The notes beneath the pieces were generated by a model. That model saw only the letters and a list, made by a program, of their open reading frames with translations. It did not search any database and had not been told where the DNA came from. A program made the translations under genes and the position numbers. This document shows positions 7,356 through 14,967 of a DNA stretch of 19,884 nt, in pieces; the stretch's first letter is position 1, and every line of letters begins with the position of its first letter. Source of the stretch: Enterobacteriaceae bacterium UBA2655 (GTDB lineage: Bacteria; Pseudomonadota; Gammaproteobacteria; Enterobacterales; Enterobacteriaceae); contig DENB01000029.1 of NCBI GenBank assembly GCA_002359495.1, positions 1 through 19,884 on the forward strand, written 5' to 3'.

Positions 7356-8477
7356 TCAGGGTCGGCTGTCGTTGGCCGATCGCAGCAGGCTGCGGCTTTC
7401 CAGCAAAAAGCGTTTGGCGTAATCGCCGAACCAATGTTCGACGCGCCGGAAGCTGTCGATAAAGGCTTGCTTATCGCCATGCTCCAGCAGCTCAATCGCT
7501 TCGCCGAAGCGTTGATAGTAACGTTTGATCAGCGCGAGATTGCTTTCAGAAGACATAATGATGTCGGCATAAAGCTGCGGGTCCTGAGCGAACAGACGGC
7601 CTACCATCGCCAGCTCGAGACGGTAAATCGGCGACGAGAGCGACAGAAGCTGCTCAAGGTTTACATTTTCTTCCGCCAGGTGCAGACCATAAGCGAAGGT
7701 TGCGAAGTGACGCAACGCCTGAATAAACGCCATATTCTGGTCGTGTTCAACCGCGCTGATGCGATGTAAACGTGCACCCCATACCTGAATCTGTTCTAAA
7801 AACCACTGATAAGCTTCCGGCTGACGTCCGTCGCACCAGACCACCACCTGCTTCGCCAGACTGCCGCTGTCAGGGCCAAACATCGGGTGCAGTCCCAGCA
7901 CCGGACCCGGGTGAGCGGCAAGCATCGCCTGCAACGGACGGTTTTTCACCGAAGCCAGATCGACCAGAATGCAATCCGCCGGCAGCGGCGGCAACTGGGC
8001 GATCACCTGTTCGGTTAAGTGAATCGGCACGCTGATAATCACCATGCCGGCACCGCTTAACAGCGATTCCGCGCTATCCCAATCCGATTTATCGAGAATT
8101 TTTACCTGATAGCCGGACAGGGTAAGCATTTTTTCAAACAGACGCCCCATCTGTCCCTTGCCGCCGACGATCACCACTGGACGCAGGGTCGGACAGAGCG
8201 TTTTAAAACCTTTATCGTTTTCGCTGGAATAGGATTCGCGCATGACGCGTCGCAACACGTCCTCAATCAAATCCGGCGGCACGCCGAGCGCTTCCGCCTC
8301 TTTGCGCCGGGACGCCAGCATCGACGCTTCGCGCTCCGGCACATAGATCGGCAGGCCGTAACGGCTTTTTACTTCGCCCACTTCCGCGACCAGCTCAAGC
8401 CGCTTCGCCAGCAGATCGAGCAGAGCCTTATCCACTTCATCAATTTGATCGCGTAGCGCGGTCAGTTCAGCAACCAT
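7356..8477 (-). CDS. tyrA: TyrA, chorismate mutase-prephenate dehydrogenase
   Basis: This bifunctional enzyme makes prephenate and oxidises it with NAD to 4-hydroxyphenylpyruvate, the tyrosine branch. The protein is 373 residues, the E. coli length. The AroQ chorismate mutase domain covers about 1-90 ([19 protein letters not shown]). A Rossmann nucleotide loop, GGKGQMG, is at 105-111; E. coli has Gly where this protein has Lys107, and I recall the Lys in Pantoea. The dehydrogenase His197 lies in [12 protein letters not shown]. The gene starts 3 bases after the aroF stop, with its ribosome-binding site (GAGGTG) inside the aroF 3' end, so the two form one operon. It converges on pheA. Confidence 0.98.
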   Translation of the reverse strand: MVAELTALRDQIDEVDKALLDLLAKRLELVAEVGEVKSRYGLPIYVPEREASMLASRRKEAEALGVPPDLIEDVLRRVMRESYSSENDKGFKTLCPTLRPVVIVGGKGQMGRLFEKMLTLSGYQVKILDKSDWDSAESLLSGAGMVIISVPIHLTEQVIAQLPPLPADCILVDLASVKNRPLQAMLAAHPGPVLGLHPMFGPDSGSLAKQVVVWCDGRQPEAYQWFLEQIQVWGARLHRISAVEHDQNMAFIQALRHFATFAYGLHLAEENVNLEQLLSLSSPIYRLELAMVGRLFAQDPQLYADIIMSSESNLALIKRYYQRFGEAIELLEHGDKQAFIDSFRRVEHWFGDYAKRFLLESRSLLRSANDSRP

Positions 8478-8480
8478 TGC

Positions 8481-9563
8481 TTATTGCACCTCGTGTGACA
8501 GACGCGCCGACAGCACTCCCTGTAAATCCTGATGAATTTCGCGCAGCAGCGTTTCCGTCGATTCCCAGTTAATGCAGGCATCGGTGACGGAAACGCCATA
8601 TTTCATCTCGCTGCGCGCCTGTTCAGACGACTGGTTGCCTTCATGGATATGGCTCTCCAGCATCAGACCGATAATAGATCGGTTTCCATCTTTGATTTGC
8701 GCGATAGCCGATTCGGCTACGCCAGGCTGACGGCGAAAGTCCTTATTGGAATTGCCATGGCTGCAATCTATCATCAAGGCCGGGCGCAGTCCCGCTTTCA
8801 GCATCTCTTTTTCACACTGGGCGACATCTTCCGGCCCGTAATTCGGCGCTTTACCGCCGCGCAGGATGACATGTCCGTCCGGGTTGCCCTGGGTCTGCAA
8901 CAGGCAAACCTGCCCCGCCTGGTTGATGCCGACGAAACGGTGCGGCATCGCCGCGGCGCGCATGGCGTTAATGGCGGTGCCCAGGCTGCCGTCGGTGCCG
9001 TTTTTGAAGCCTACCGGCATAGAGAGGCCGGACGCCATCTCGCGATGGGTTTGCGATTCGGTGGTACGCGCGCCGATAGCGGACCAGCTAAAGAGATCTC
9101 CCAGGTATTGCGGGCTGTTCGGATCGAGCGCTTCGGTGGCGAGCGGCAGACCCATCTCGACCAGATTCACCAGAAGCTGACGCGCAATGTGCAGACCCGC
9201 TTCCATATCAAACGAGTTATCCATGTAGGGATCGTTGATCAGCCCTTTCCAGCCCACGGTGGTGCGGGGCTTCTCAAAATAGACGCGCATAACGATATAG
9301 AGCTGATCCTGCAGCTGAGCGGAGAGCGTTTTCAGACGACGGGCATAATCAAGAGCGGCTTCAGGATCGTGAATCGAACAAGGCCCGCATACCACCAGCA
9401 GACGCGGATCGCGTCCGGCGATGATGTCAGAAATAGTCTGACGGGAAGCCGCAATTTGCGCTTCCTGCTGCGTAGTGAGCGGAAACTTAGCTTTCAGCTC
9501 TTCCGGCGTGATTAAAATTTGTTCGTCGGCGATATGCACATTGTTCAGCGCGTCTTTCTGCAT
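8481..9563 (-). CDS. aroF: AroF, tyrosine-sensitive DAHP synthase
   Basis: AroF condenses phosphoenolpyruvate and erythrose-4-phosphate to DAHP, the first step of the shikimate pathway. It is the type I isozyme inhibited by tyrosine. The protein is 360 residues, about four longer than E. coli because of the C-terminus (SARLSHEVQ). Family motifs are present: the metal-binding Cys in CGPCSIHDP (59-67), YFEKPRTTVGWKGLINDP, GARTTESQTHR, KNGTDG and DCSHGNSNKD. The AroF rather than AroG or AroH identity rests on the N-terminus (MQKDALNNVHI) and on its position just before tyrA. The upstream region carries TyrR-type boxes. Confidence 0.97.
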   Translation of the reverse strand: MQKDALNNVHIADEQILITPEELKAKFPLTTQQEAQIAASRQTISDIIAGRDPRLLVVCGPCSIHDPEAALDYARRLKTLSAQLQDQLYIVMRVYFEKPRTTVGWKGLINDPYMDNSFDMEAGLHIARQLLVNLVEMGLPLATEALDPNSPQYLGDLFSWSAIGARTTESQTHREMASGLSMPVGFKNGTDGSLGTAINAMRAAAMPHRFVGINQAGQVCLLQTQGNPDGHVILRGGKAPNYGPEDVAQCEKEMLKAGLRPALMIDCSHGNSNKDFRRQPGVAESAIAQIKDGNRSIIGLMLESHIHEGNQSSEQARSEMKYGVSVTDACINWESTETLLREIHQDLQGVLSARLSHEVQ

Positions 9564-9601
9564 GATTACGATCCTTTATTACCCAATAAGCGTTCGTCTG
9601 A

Positions 9602-9614
9602 TCCTCAGCGAGGA
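9602..9614 (-). promoter_or_regulatory. Small hairpin at the start of the aroF transcript
   Basis: TCCTC / GAGGA with a 3-base loop lies right at the predicted aroF transcript start. From memory the E. coli aroF leader has the same sequence block, so it may be functional, for example for mRNA stability. Confidence 0.35.
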
Positions 9615-9622
9615 GAGGCATC

Positions 9623-9650
9623 ACTTTATCACATCACGTAAAGCTTGCAA
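9623..9650 (-). promoter_or_regulatory. Probable aroF-tyrA promoter
   Basis: On the minus strand TTGCAA (9645-9650), a 16-base spacer and TAAAGT (9623-9628) form a weak sigma-70 promoter, in the same position as the E. coli aroF promoter as I remember it. The start would be near 9616. The -35 lies inside TyrR-like box 1. Confidence 0.5.
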
Positions 9651-9654
9651 TCCG
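9637..9654 (-). promoter_or_regulatory. Degenerate TyrR-like box 1 over the aroF -35
   Basis: CGGATT-N6-TTTACG on the minus strand: the downstream half fits the TyrR consensus (TGTAAA-N6-TTTACA), the upstream half poorly. It is supported mainly by position, since it would block the -35 and lies next to box 2. Confidence 0.4.
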
Positions 9655-9658
9655 TATA

Positions 9659-9676
9659 TGTACAGTTTTCTTACCA
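9659..9676 (-). promoter_or_regulatory. TyrR-like box 2 upstream of aroF
   Basis: TGGTAA-N6-TGTACA on the minus strand keeps the key G and C and 9 of 12 consensus bases. Its centre is 22 bp, about two helical turns, from box 1, so a TyrR hexamer could cover both. Confidence 0.55.
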
Positions 9677-9766
9677 TTAATATTGACAAGAATCATAATT
9701 AAATAATTTATAGATTAAAAACATAAAGTTAATAAAAAAACGAACCCTCTTAAACCCCCATAATTA

Positions 9767-9784
9767 TGTATACTTTTATTTACA
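9767..9784 (-). promoter_or_regulatory. Strong TyrR box between aroF and the GNAT gene
   Basis: TGTAAA-N6-TATACA on the minus strand has 11 of 12 consensus bases and the full TGTA-N10-TACA core. It lies 108 bp centre-to-centre from box 2 and 73 bases before the GNAT start codon. It could help repress aroF from a distance, affect the divergent gene, or both. Confidence 0.7.
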
Positions 9785-9857
9785 TAACACTATTCTTCAA
9801 TGCCATCCTGAATATTGCTACGCTAACTCCCTGTTCACACTTCAATTTGAGATAACG

Positions 9858-10406
9858 ATGCCTGCTGAAAAATGTGTGGTTCAGCTACGTGCGTTCACGC
9901 CTGCCGATATTTCGGCTTTTACCGAGGCGGTAAATGCCTCGCTTGATACTTTGCTACCCTGGATGACATGGGCGCATAGGGATTATCGTGAAGAGGAAGC
10001 CGAAAGCTGGATTCGCTTCACTCAACTGCAACGAAAAGCGGGTCTGGCGGAAGAATTTGCGATTGTGGATCAGCATGGCCGCCTGTCAGGCGGCGCCGGC
10101 ATCCGGTTTGCGCGTAATAGGGCAGAATTTAGCGCCATCGGCTATTGGGTACGAAGCGATGCGCAACGGCGAGGTATCGCCACGCAGGCGGTGACACAGT
10201 TGATCGACCTAGGATTTCAGCGTCCTGATATCAATGTTATTGAAATCCTGGCGGCGGAAGAGAACCGCGCCAGCCGCGCCGTGGCGGAACGTTGCGGCGC
10301 GCAGTTTATTGACTGCCGCTACGGGCTAATCGTTCTGGAAAAGGGTCCGGTCAATACCGCCATCTATCACATTCATCGTGACGGCAGCGCGCTTTCACAA
10401 GCATAA
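9858..10406 (+). CDS. GNAT-family N-acetyltransferase (RimJ/RimL-like)
   Basis: This 182-residue protein has the GNAT fold signatures: N-terminal LRAFTPADISAF, a WM-W segment typical of the RimJ/RimL branch (LLPWMTW), GGAGIRF, IGYWVRSDAQ, the acetyl-CoA loop QRRGIAT (103-109), and the helix with N-x-x-SRAVAERCGA. The substrate is unknown. Relatives acetylate ribosomal-protein N-termini, amino-acid derivatives or small molecules. No signal peptide or membrane segment is seen. The ribosome-binding site is modest (GAG, about 6 bases away). It sits alone, divergent from aroF, where E. coli has yfiL-yfiR-yfiN-yfiB. Two weak promoter candidates lie upstream: TATACT at 9769-9774 inside the TyrR box, and TTGACA at 9683. 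Its stop codon overlaps the opposing rplS terminator. Confidence 0.88.
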   Translation: MPAEKCVVQLRAFTPADISAFTEAVNASLDTLLPWMTWAHRDYREEEAESWIRFTQLQRKAGLAEEFAIVDQHGRLSGGAGIRFARNRAEFSAIGYWVRSDAQRRGIATQAVTQLIDLGFQRPDINVIEILAAEENRASRAVAERCGAQFIDCRYGLIVLEKGPVNTAIYHIHRDGSALSQA

Positions 10407-10437
10407 AAAAAGGGGCTGGCATCACGCCAACCCCTTG
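10405..10437 (-). terminator. Terminator of the rpsP-rimM-trmD-rplS operon
   Basis: On the minus strand GGGGTTGGC and GCCAGCCCC pair (one G-U) around a 5-base loop and end in seven T's. On the plus strand the same hairpin has one C-A mismatch and a broken T-run, so it would stop GNAT transcripts less well. Confidence 0.92.
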
Positions 10438-10474
10438 TTTGCTATTAACTTTTAGATGTCGCGTTAGCGATACC

Positions 10475-10825
<351 letters not shown>

Positions 10826-10864
10826 TTAATCTCTTATCCTGGGTAAACTGATATTTAGAGAAGA

Positions 10865-11629
10865 TTACTCTTCCGCATCATCGTTTTGTTGCTGCTGATG
10901 TTCACGCTTGAACTCACTCAGCAACCTTGCTTGCTCTTCAGTCAGAGCCAGGTTTTCCAGAAGTTCAGGTCTTCTCAGCCAGGTACGGCCCAGCGACTGT
11001 TTCAGGCGCCAACGGCGAATATCGGCATGGTTTCCTGACAGCAATACTGCCGGGACCTCCATGCCTTCCAACACTTCAGGGCGGGTATAATGCGGACAAT
11101 CCAGCAAACCGTCCGAGAATGAATCCTCTTCGGCTGACGCCTGCTTGCCCAGCACGCCGGGAATAAACCGGGCGACGGAGTCAATCAACGTCATTGCAGG
11201 CAGTTCCCCGCCGCTAAGCACGTAATCGCCGATTGACCATTCTTCGTCAATTTCGGTTTTGATCACGCGCTCATCGATCCCTTCATAGCGACCGCATACC
11301 AGAATCAACTTCTGGTTGGTCGCCAGTTCGCAAACGCCCTGTTGGTCGAGTTTGCGCCCCTGAGGTGAAAGATAAATCACCTTCGCGCCCTCTCCTGCCG
11401 CCGCTTTCGCTGCGTGGATGGCGTCCCGCAAAGGTTGCACCATCATCAACATTCCCGGTCCGCCGCCATAAGGACGATCGTCTACGGTACGGTGCCGATC
11501 ATGCGTGAAGTCGCGCGGACTCCAGCTTTGAATGTTGAGCAGGCCGTTTTTTACTGCCCGGCTGGTTACCCCGTAATCGGTAATAGCGCGAAACATCTCT
11601 GGAAACAGGCTGATTATACCAATCCACAT
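10865..11629 (-). CDS. trmD: TrmD, tRNA (guanine-37 N1) methyltransferase
   Basis: TrmD uses S-adenosylmethionine to methylate G37 next to the anticodon in tRNAs reading CUN, CCN and CGG codons, which prevents +1 frameshifting. The protein is 254 residues, about one shorter than E. coli. The SPOUT trefoil-knot loops are visible: YLSPQG (86-91), CGRYEGID (112-119) and [11 protein letters not shown] (132-142), along with [11 protein letters not shown]. The frame is open to 11683, but I chose the ATG at 11629 ([13 protein letters not shown]), the family start. There is no good Shine-Dalgarno before it, and the gap from rimM is 35 bases, so translation initiation is probably weak, as known for this operon in E. 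coli. Confidence 0.97.
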   Translation of the reverse strand: MWIGIISLFPEMFRAITDYGVTSRAVKNGLLNIQSWSPRDFTHDRHRTVDDRPYGGGPGMLMMVQPLRDAIHAAKAAAGEGAKVIYLSPQGRKLDQQGVCELATNQKLILVCGRYEGIDERVIKTEIDEEWSIGDYVLSGGELPAMTLIDSVARFIPGVLGKQASAEEDSFSDGLLDCPHYTRPEVLEGMEVPAVLLSGNHADIRRWRLKQSLGRTWLRRPELLENLALTEEQARLLSEFKREHQQQQNDDAEE

Positions 11630-11664
11630 CGCGTTCGCCGTTGCGTTACCGTTTTGTCCGGAGA

Positions 11665-12213
11665 TCAAAAACCAGGATCCCAATCTACTTCAATCGAGCC
11701 AGCATTGAGATCGACTTTCTTGATAACCTGTTCATCAAGAAACGGAATTAACCGCTCCTTCGCACCGAATGCATCCTTCAGGTTTGCCTTAACGACCATA
11801 ACGTCGTTCGATCCGGTTTCCATCATATCGATGACTTTCCCCATTTCGTAGCCGTCGACGTTGATTACTACGCAACCAATCAGGTCTTTCCAGTAGTAAT
11901 CGCCCTCTTGCAGCGCAGGCAGTTGCGTCGAGTCAACCAAGATTTCGCAATTGGTTAACTGTGCCGCCGCATCCCGGTCGTCAACGCCTTTGACCTTGAT
12001 GATCAGATCCTGATTGTGATGCTTCCAGCCTTCCAGTTCGACCTGCTGCCATTTACCGGCCAGCTGGATGAACCACGGCTGATAGTCGAAGATGCTATCG
12101 GCGTCTTCGGTGGAGGAAAACACTTTGAGCCAGCCCCGAATGCCGTAAGCGGCCCCCATCTTCCCCAGAGTGACTGGCTTTGCGGGAGGCTGTGCGGCAA
12201 GTTGTCTGCTCAT
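11665..12213 (-). CDS. rimM: RimM, 30S ribosome maturation factor
   Basis: RimM binds S19 in the 30S head and assists late 16S processing. The protein is 182 residues, the E. coli length. The N-terminal RimM domain ([21 protein letters not shown]) is followed by a PRC-barrel half ([27 protein letters not shown], ending [10 protein letters not shown]). Start choice: two in-frame GTG codons at 12222 and 12219 precede the ATG at 12213. I took the ATG because it gives the family N-terminus and length, but the GGTGGTGAG stretch leaves some doubt. It lies 18 bases after rpsP. Confidence 0.96.
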   Translation of the reverse strand: MSRQLAAQPPAKPVTLGKMGAAYGIRGWLKVFSSTEDADSIFDYQPWFIQLAGKWQQVELEGWKHHNQDLIIKVKGVDDRDAAAQLTNCEILVDSTQLPALQEGDYYWKDLIGCVVINVDGYEMGKVIDMMETGSNDVMVVKANLKDAFGAKERLIPFLDEQVIKKVDLNAGSIEVDWDPGF

Positions 12214-12231
12214 GCTCACCACCGTGACAGA

Positions 12232-12480
12232 TTAAGCTGCTTTTTTCGCTTCTTTGATCAGCGCGTTAACGCGATCAGAAAGCGTTGCGCCCTGGCCAAC
12301 CCAGTGCTCGATACGGTCCAGATCCAGACGCAGAGTTTCAGCCTGACCGGAAGCGATCGGGTTGAAGAAGCCTACGCGCTCGATGAAGCGACCATTGCGT
12401 GCATTGCGGCTGTCAGTAACGACAACTTGATAGAACGGACGCTTTTTCGCGCCGTGACGTGCCAAACGAATTGTTACCAT
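12232..12480 (-). CDS. rpsP: Ribosomal protein S16
   Basis: S16 is a small 30S protein needed for assembly of the body of the subunit. The protein is 82 residues, matching E. coli ([33 protein letters not shown]). The frame continues upstream to 12597 through the promoter and leader hairpin, but the ATG at 12480 has a clear GAGGA ribosome-binding site and the family N-terminus. It is the first gene of the rpsP-rimM-trmD-rplS operon, with its own promoter between ffh and the gene. Confidence 0.98.
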   Translation of the reverse strand: MVTIRLARHGAKKRPFYQVVVTDSRNARNGRFIERVGFFNPIASGQAETLRLDLDRIEHWVGQGATLSDRVNALIKEAKKAA

Positions 12481-12499
12481 AACATCCTCTTCAGTTAAT

Positions 12500-12537
12500 A
12501 AAACACCCGGACCCCATCGAGGAACGGGGTCCGGGTG
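12500..12537 (-). promoter_or_regulatory. GC-rich leader hairpin (attenuator-like) before rpsP
   Basis: On the minus strand a perfect 12-bp stem (CACCCGGACCCC / GGGGTCCGGGTG) with loop GTTCCTCGAT is followed by TTTTATT. It lies downstream of the rpsP promoter and ends about 20 bases before the start codon, so it sits in the rpsP leader, not only at the ffh 3' end. It looks like an intrinsic terminator. The loop contains TCCTC, complementary to the rpsP ribosome-binding site GAGGA. Confidence 0.8.
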
Positions 12538-12556
12538 CCGTATAAAAAGCCCGAAA

Positions 12557-12584
12557 ATTTTACTCATTTTGGCGCAAAAAGCAA
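12557..12584 (-). promoter_or_regulatory. Promoter of the rpsP operon
   Basis: TTGCTT (12579-12584), a 16-base spacer and TAAAAT (12557-12562), followed by a discriminator-like TTTTCGGGC. The start would be near 12550, leaving a leader of about 70 bases that contains the hairpin. The spacing and 5-of-6 -10 are good. Confidence 0.7.
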
Positions 12585-12624
12585 CCTGAGAGCGCAACCT
12601 TTCAAGCTTTTATTGCATGAGTGC

Positions 12625-13986
12625 TTAACGCCCCGGGAATCCTGGCGGCATCATGCCTTTCATACTGCGCATCATTTTCGCCATTCCGCCCTTCTTCATC
12701 TTCTTCATCATACGCTGCATGTCGTCGAACTGCTTCAGCAGGCGGTTAACGTCCTGCACCTGCATGCCGGAACCGGCGGCGATGCGACGCTTGCGGGAGC
12801 CTTTGATGATTTCCGGCTTTTCGCGCTCTTTACGCGTCATGGAGTTGATGATCGCCTCCATACGCACCAGCACCTTGTCGTCCATCTGCGACTTCACGTT
12901 GTCCGGCAACTGTCCCATGCCGGGCAGTTTGCCCATCAGGCTGGCCATGCCGCCCATATTGCGCATCTGTTTCAGCTGCTCAAGGAAGTCATTTAAATCG
13001 AAGCCGTCGCCGGTTTTAAGCTTCTTCGCCAGCTTCTCCGCCTGCTCGCGGTCGACCTTGCTCTCAATATCCTCAATCAGCGACAGCACGTCACCCATGC
13101 CGAGAATACGGGAGGCGATACGATCCGGGTAGAACGGCTCCAGCGCCTCGGTTTTCTCGCCGACGCCCATGAACTTGATCGGCTTGCCGGTAATGTGGCG
13201 AATCGAGAGCGCGGCGCCGCCGCGCGCGTCGCCATCGACCTTGGTCAGGATCACGCCGGTCAGCGGCAAGGCTTCGTTAAAGGCTTTTGCCGTATTGGCG
13301 GCATCCTGACCGGTCATCGCGTCCACGACAAACAGGGTCTCGACCGGATTGATCGCTGCGTGAACCTGTTTGATTTCGTCCATCATCGCTTCATCGACGT
13401 GCAGACGGCCGGCGGTATCCACCAGCAGCACATCATAGAACTGCAGCTTCGCCTCTTTCAGCGCGTTTTTCACGATGTCGACCGGTTTCTGGCTCAGATC
13501 GGAAGGGCAAAAATCGACGCCGACCTGCTGCGCCAGCGTTTCCAGCTGTTTAATCGCCGCCGGGCGATAAACGTCCGCTGAAACTACCAGCACTTTTTTC
13601 TTCTGCTTTTCACGCAGGAACTTACCCAGCTTGCCGACGCTGGTGGTTTTACCCGCGCCCTGCAGGCCCGCCATCAGTACCACGGCGGGCGGCTGCGCGG
13701 CCAGGTTCAGCGCGTTATTCTCCGCGCCCATCGCCTCAACCAGTTCGTTGCGAACGATTTTGATAAATTCCTGGCCGGGGGTCAGACTTTTATTGACGTC
13801 ATGACCTACCGCGCGCTCTTTCACGCGATTGATGAACTCGCGCACCACCGGCAACGCGACGTCCGCCTCCAGCAACGCCATGCGAACTTCGCGCAGCGTC
13901 TCTTTAATATTTTCTTCGGTCAGCCTTCCGCGGCCGCTGATATTGCGCAGGGTTTGCGACAAACGATCGGTTAAATTATCAAACAT
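12625..13986 (-). CDS. ffh: Ffh, signal recognition particle GTPase
   Basis: Ffh binds 4.5S RNA and the signal sequences of nascent inner-membrane proteins and docks with FtsY. The protein is 453 residues, as in E. coli. The N domain covers about 1-85 and the G domain carries GLQGAGKTT (107-115), DTAGRLH, TKVDGDARGG and GVGEKTE. The M domain (about 328-453) is methionine-rich and contains the RNA-binding motif GSRKRRIAAGSG. The C-terminus is full of Met and Lys (MQRMMKKMKKGGMAKMMRSM). The ribosome-binding site is GAGAG. It lies upstream of the rpsP operon and is divergent from ypjD. No T-rich terminator is seen right after its stop, so read-through into the rpsP leader hairpin is likely. Confidence 0.98.
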   Translation of the reverse strand: MFDNLTDRLSQTLRNISGRGRLTEENIKETLREVRMALLEADVALPVVREFINRVKERAVGHDVNKSLTPGQEFIKIVRNELVEAMGAENNALNLAAQPPAVVLMAGLQGAGKTTSVGKLGKFLREKQKKKVLVVSADVYRPAAIKQLETLAQQVGVDFCPSDLSQKPVDIVKNALKEAKLQFYDVLLVDTAGRLHVDEAMMDEIKQVHAAINPVETLFVVDAMTGQDAANTAKAFNEALPLTGVILTKVDGDARGGAALSIRHITGKPIKFMGVGEKTEALEPFYPDRIASRILGMGDVLSLIEDIESKVDREQAEKLAKKLKTGDGFDLNDFLEQLKQMRNMGGMASLMGKLPGMGQLPDNVKSQMDDKVLVRMEAIINSMTRKEREKPEIIKGSRKRRIAAGSGMQVQDVNRLLKQFDDMQRMMKKMKKGGMAKMMRSMKGMMPPGFPGR

Positions 13987-14038
13987 TGTCTCTCACTCAG
14001 AAAAAAAGAGAGGCCGCCTGGGCGACACAATGCGGCGG

Positions 14039-14047
14039 ATTATAACA
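14039..14047 (-). promoter_or_regulatory. Extended -10 promoter of ffh
   Basis: TGTTATAAT on the minus strand is a perfect extended -10 (TGnTATAAT). No good -35 lies at 16-18 bases (TTGCAG lies at 20), as tolerated by extended -10 promoters. A GC-rich CCGCCGC follows. Confidence 0.7.
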
Positions 14048-14086
14048 CGAAGCGCTGAGGATCTCTGCAATTGCCCATCAGATCGT

Positions 14087-14115
14087 TTGGAGCAAAACCG
14101 CGTGGGCGCTATACT
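14087..14115 (+). promoter_or_regulatory. Probable ypjD-corB promoter
   Basis: TTGGAG (14087-14092, 3 of 6), a 17-base spacer and TATACT (14110-14115, 5 of 6). The start near 14122 gives a leader of about 30 bases. It is divergent from the ffh promoter. Confidence 0.45.
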
Positions 14116-14151
14116 GTTTTTTCCTTATCTGACCGATACCTGACACGATTT

Positions 14152-14952
14152 ATGTCCGTTTTTGCGATAGTGGCCCTGTTCGCCTACTCTCTGAGCCTTG
14201 CATTAATCATCCCCAGCCTGTTGAAGCGCAACAGCGGCTGGCGGCGGATGGCCGTTCTTTCCGCCTGCGTGGCGCTGATTTCGCATGCGATTGCGTTACA
14301 GCAGCGTATTTTCGCCGCCGGCAGCGGACAGAATCTCAGTCTGCTGAACATCGGCTCGCTGGTAAGCCTGCTGATATGTGCCATCATGACCATCGTGGCG
14401 TCGCGCAATCGCGGCTGGCTGCTGTTGCCGATCGTCTACAGCTTTGCCTTAATCAACCTGGCCTTCGCGACGTTCGTGCCGAACGCGTTCATCACGCACC
14501 TGGAAACCACGCCGGGGATGATGATCCATATCGGCCTGTCGCTGTTCGCCTACGCCACCTTGATTATCGCCGCGCTTTACGCCCTGCAGCTGGCGTGGAT
14601 CGACTATCAGCTAAAAAATAAAAGGCTGGTTTTCACCCAGGATATGCCGCCGCTGTTGAGCATCGAGCGTAAAATGTTCCACATTACGCAGGTGGGCGTA
14701 GTGCTGCTAACGCTGGTGCTCTGCACCGGTCTGTTCTATATGCACAACCTGTTCAGCGCTGAGAATCTGGATAAGGCGGTTCTCTCCATTACCGCCTGGT
14801 TTGTTTATATCGTTTTGCTCTGGGGACATTATCACGAGGGCTGGCGCGGTCGCCGCGTAGTATGGTTCAACTGCGGCGGCGCGTTGCTGCTGACGATGGC
14901 CTATTTCGGCAGCCGCGTACTTCAGCACCTGTTAACTCACTCCTCTCACTAA
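14152..14952 (+). CDS. ypjD: YpjD, inner-membrane CcsA/HemX-like protein
   Basis: This is an integral inner-membrane protein of the cytochrome c assembly (CcsA/CcmC/HemX) family. Its own role is not established. The 266 residues are close to E. coli YpjD (263 as I recall). About eight hydrophobic segments are visible, starting with SVFAIVALFAYSLSLALII. The heme-handling look of the family shows in HITQVGVVLLTLVLCTGLFY and LLWGHYHEGWRGRRVVWF, the latter with paired His. The frame extends up to 14071, but the ATG at 14152 gives the family start; its ribosome-binding site is poor. It is followed 15 bases later by corB, probably in the same operon. Confidence 0.94.
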   Translation: MSVFAIVALFAYSLSLALIIPSLLKRNSGWRRMAVLSACVALISHAIALQQRIFAAGSGQNLSLLNIGSLVSLLICAIMTIVASRNRGWLLLPIVYSFALINLAFATFVPNAFITHLETTPGMMIHIGLSLFAYATLIIAALYALQLAWIDYQLKNKRLVFTQDMPPLLSIERKMFHITQVGVVLLTLVLCTGLFYMHNLFSAENLDKAVLSITAWFVYIVLLWGHYHEGWRGRRVVWFNCGGALLLTMAYFGSRVLQHLLTHSSH

Positions 14953-14967
14953 AAAGGAAGTTCTGCG

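Noticed and set aside
8532..9515. 327-codon open frame antisense to aroF
   Set aside because: Same reason: it is a shadow of aroF with a His/Arg-rich, low-sense translation and no start signals.
13990..14030. GC-rich hairpin followed by seven T's in the ffh leader
   Set aside because: The stem is only about 4 bp (CGCC / GGCG) and imperfect, too weak to call a terminator or attenuator.
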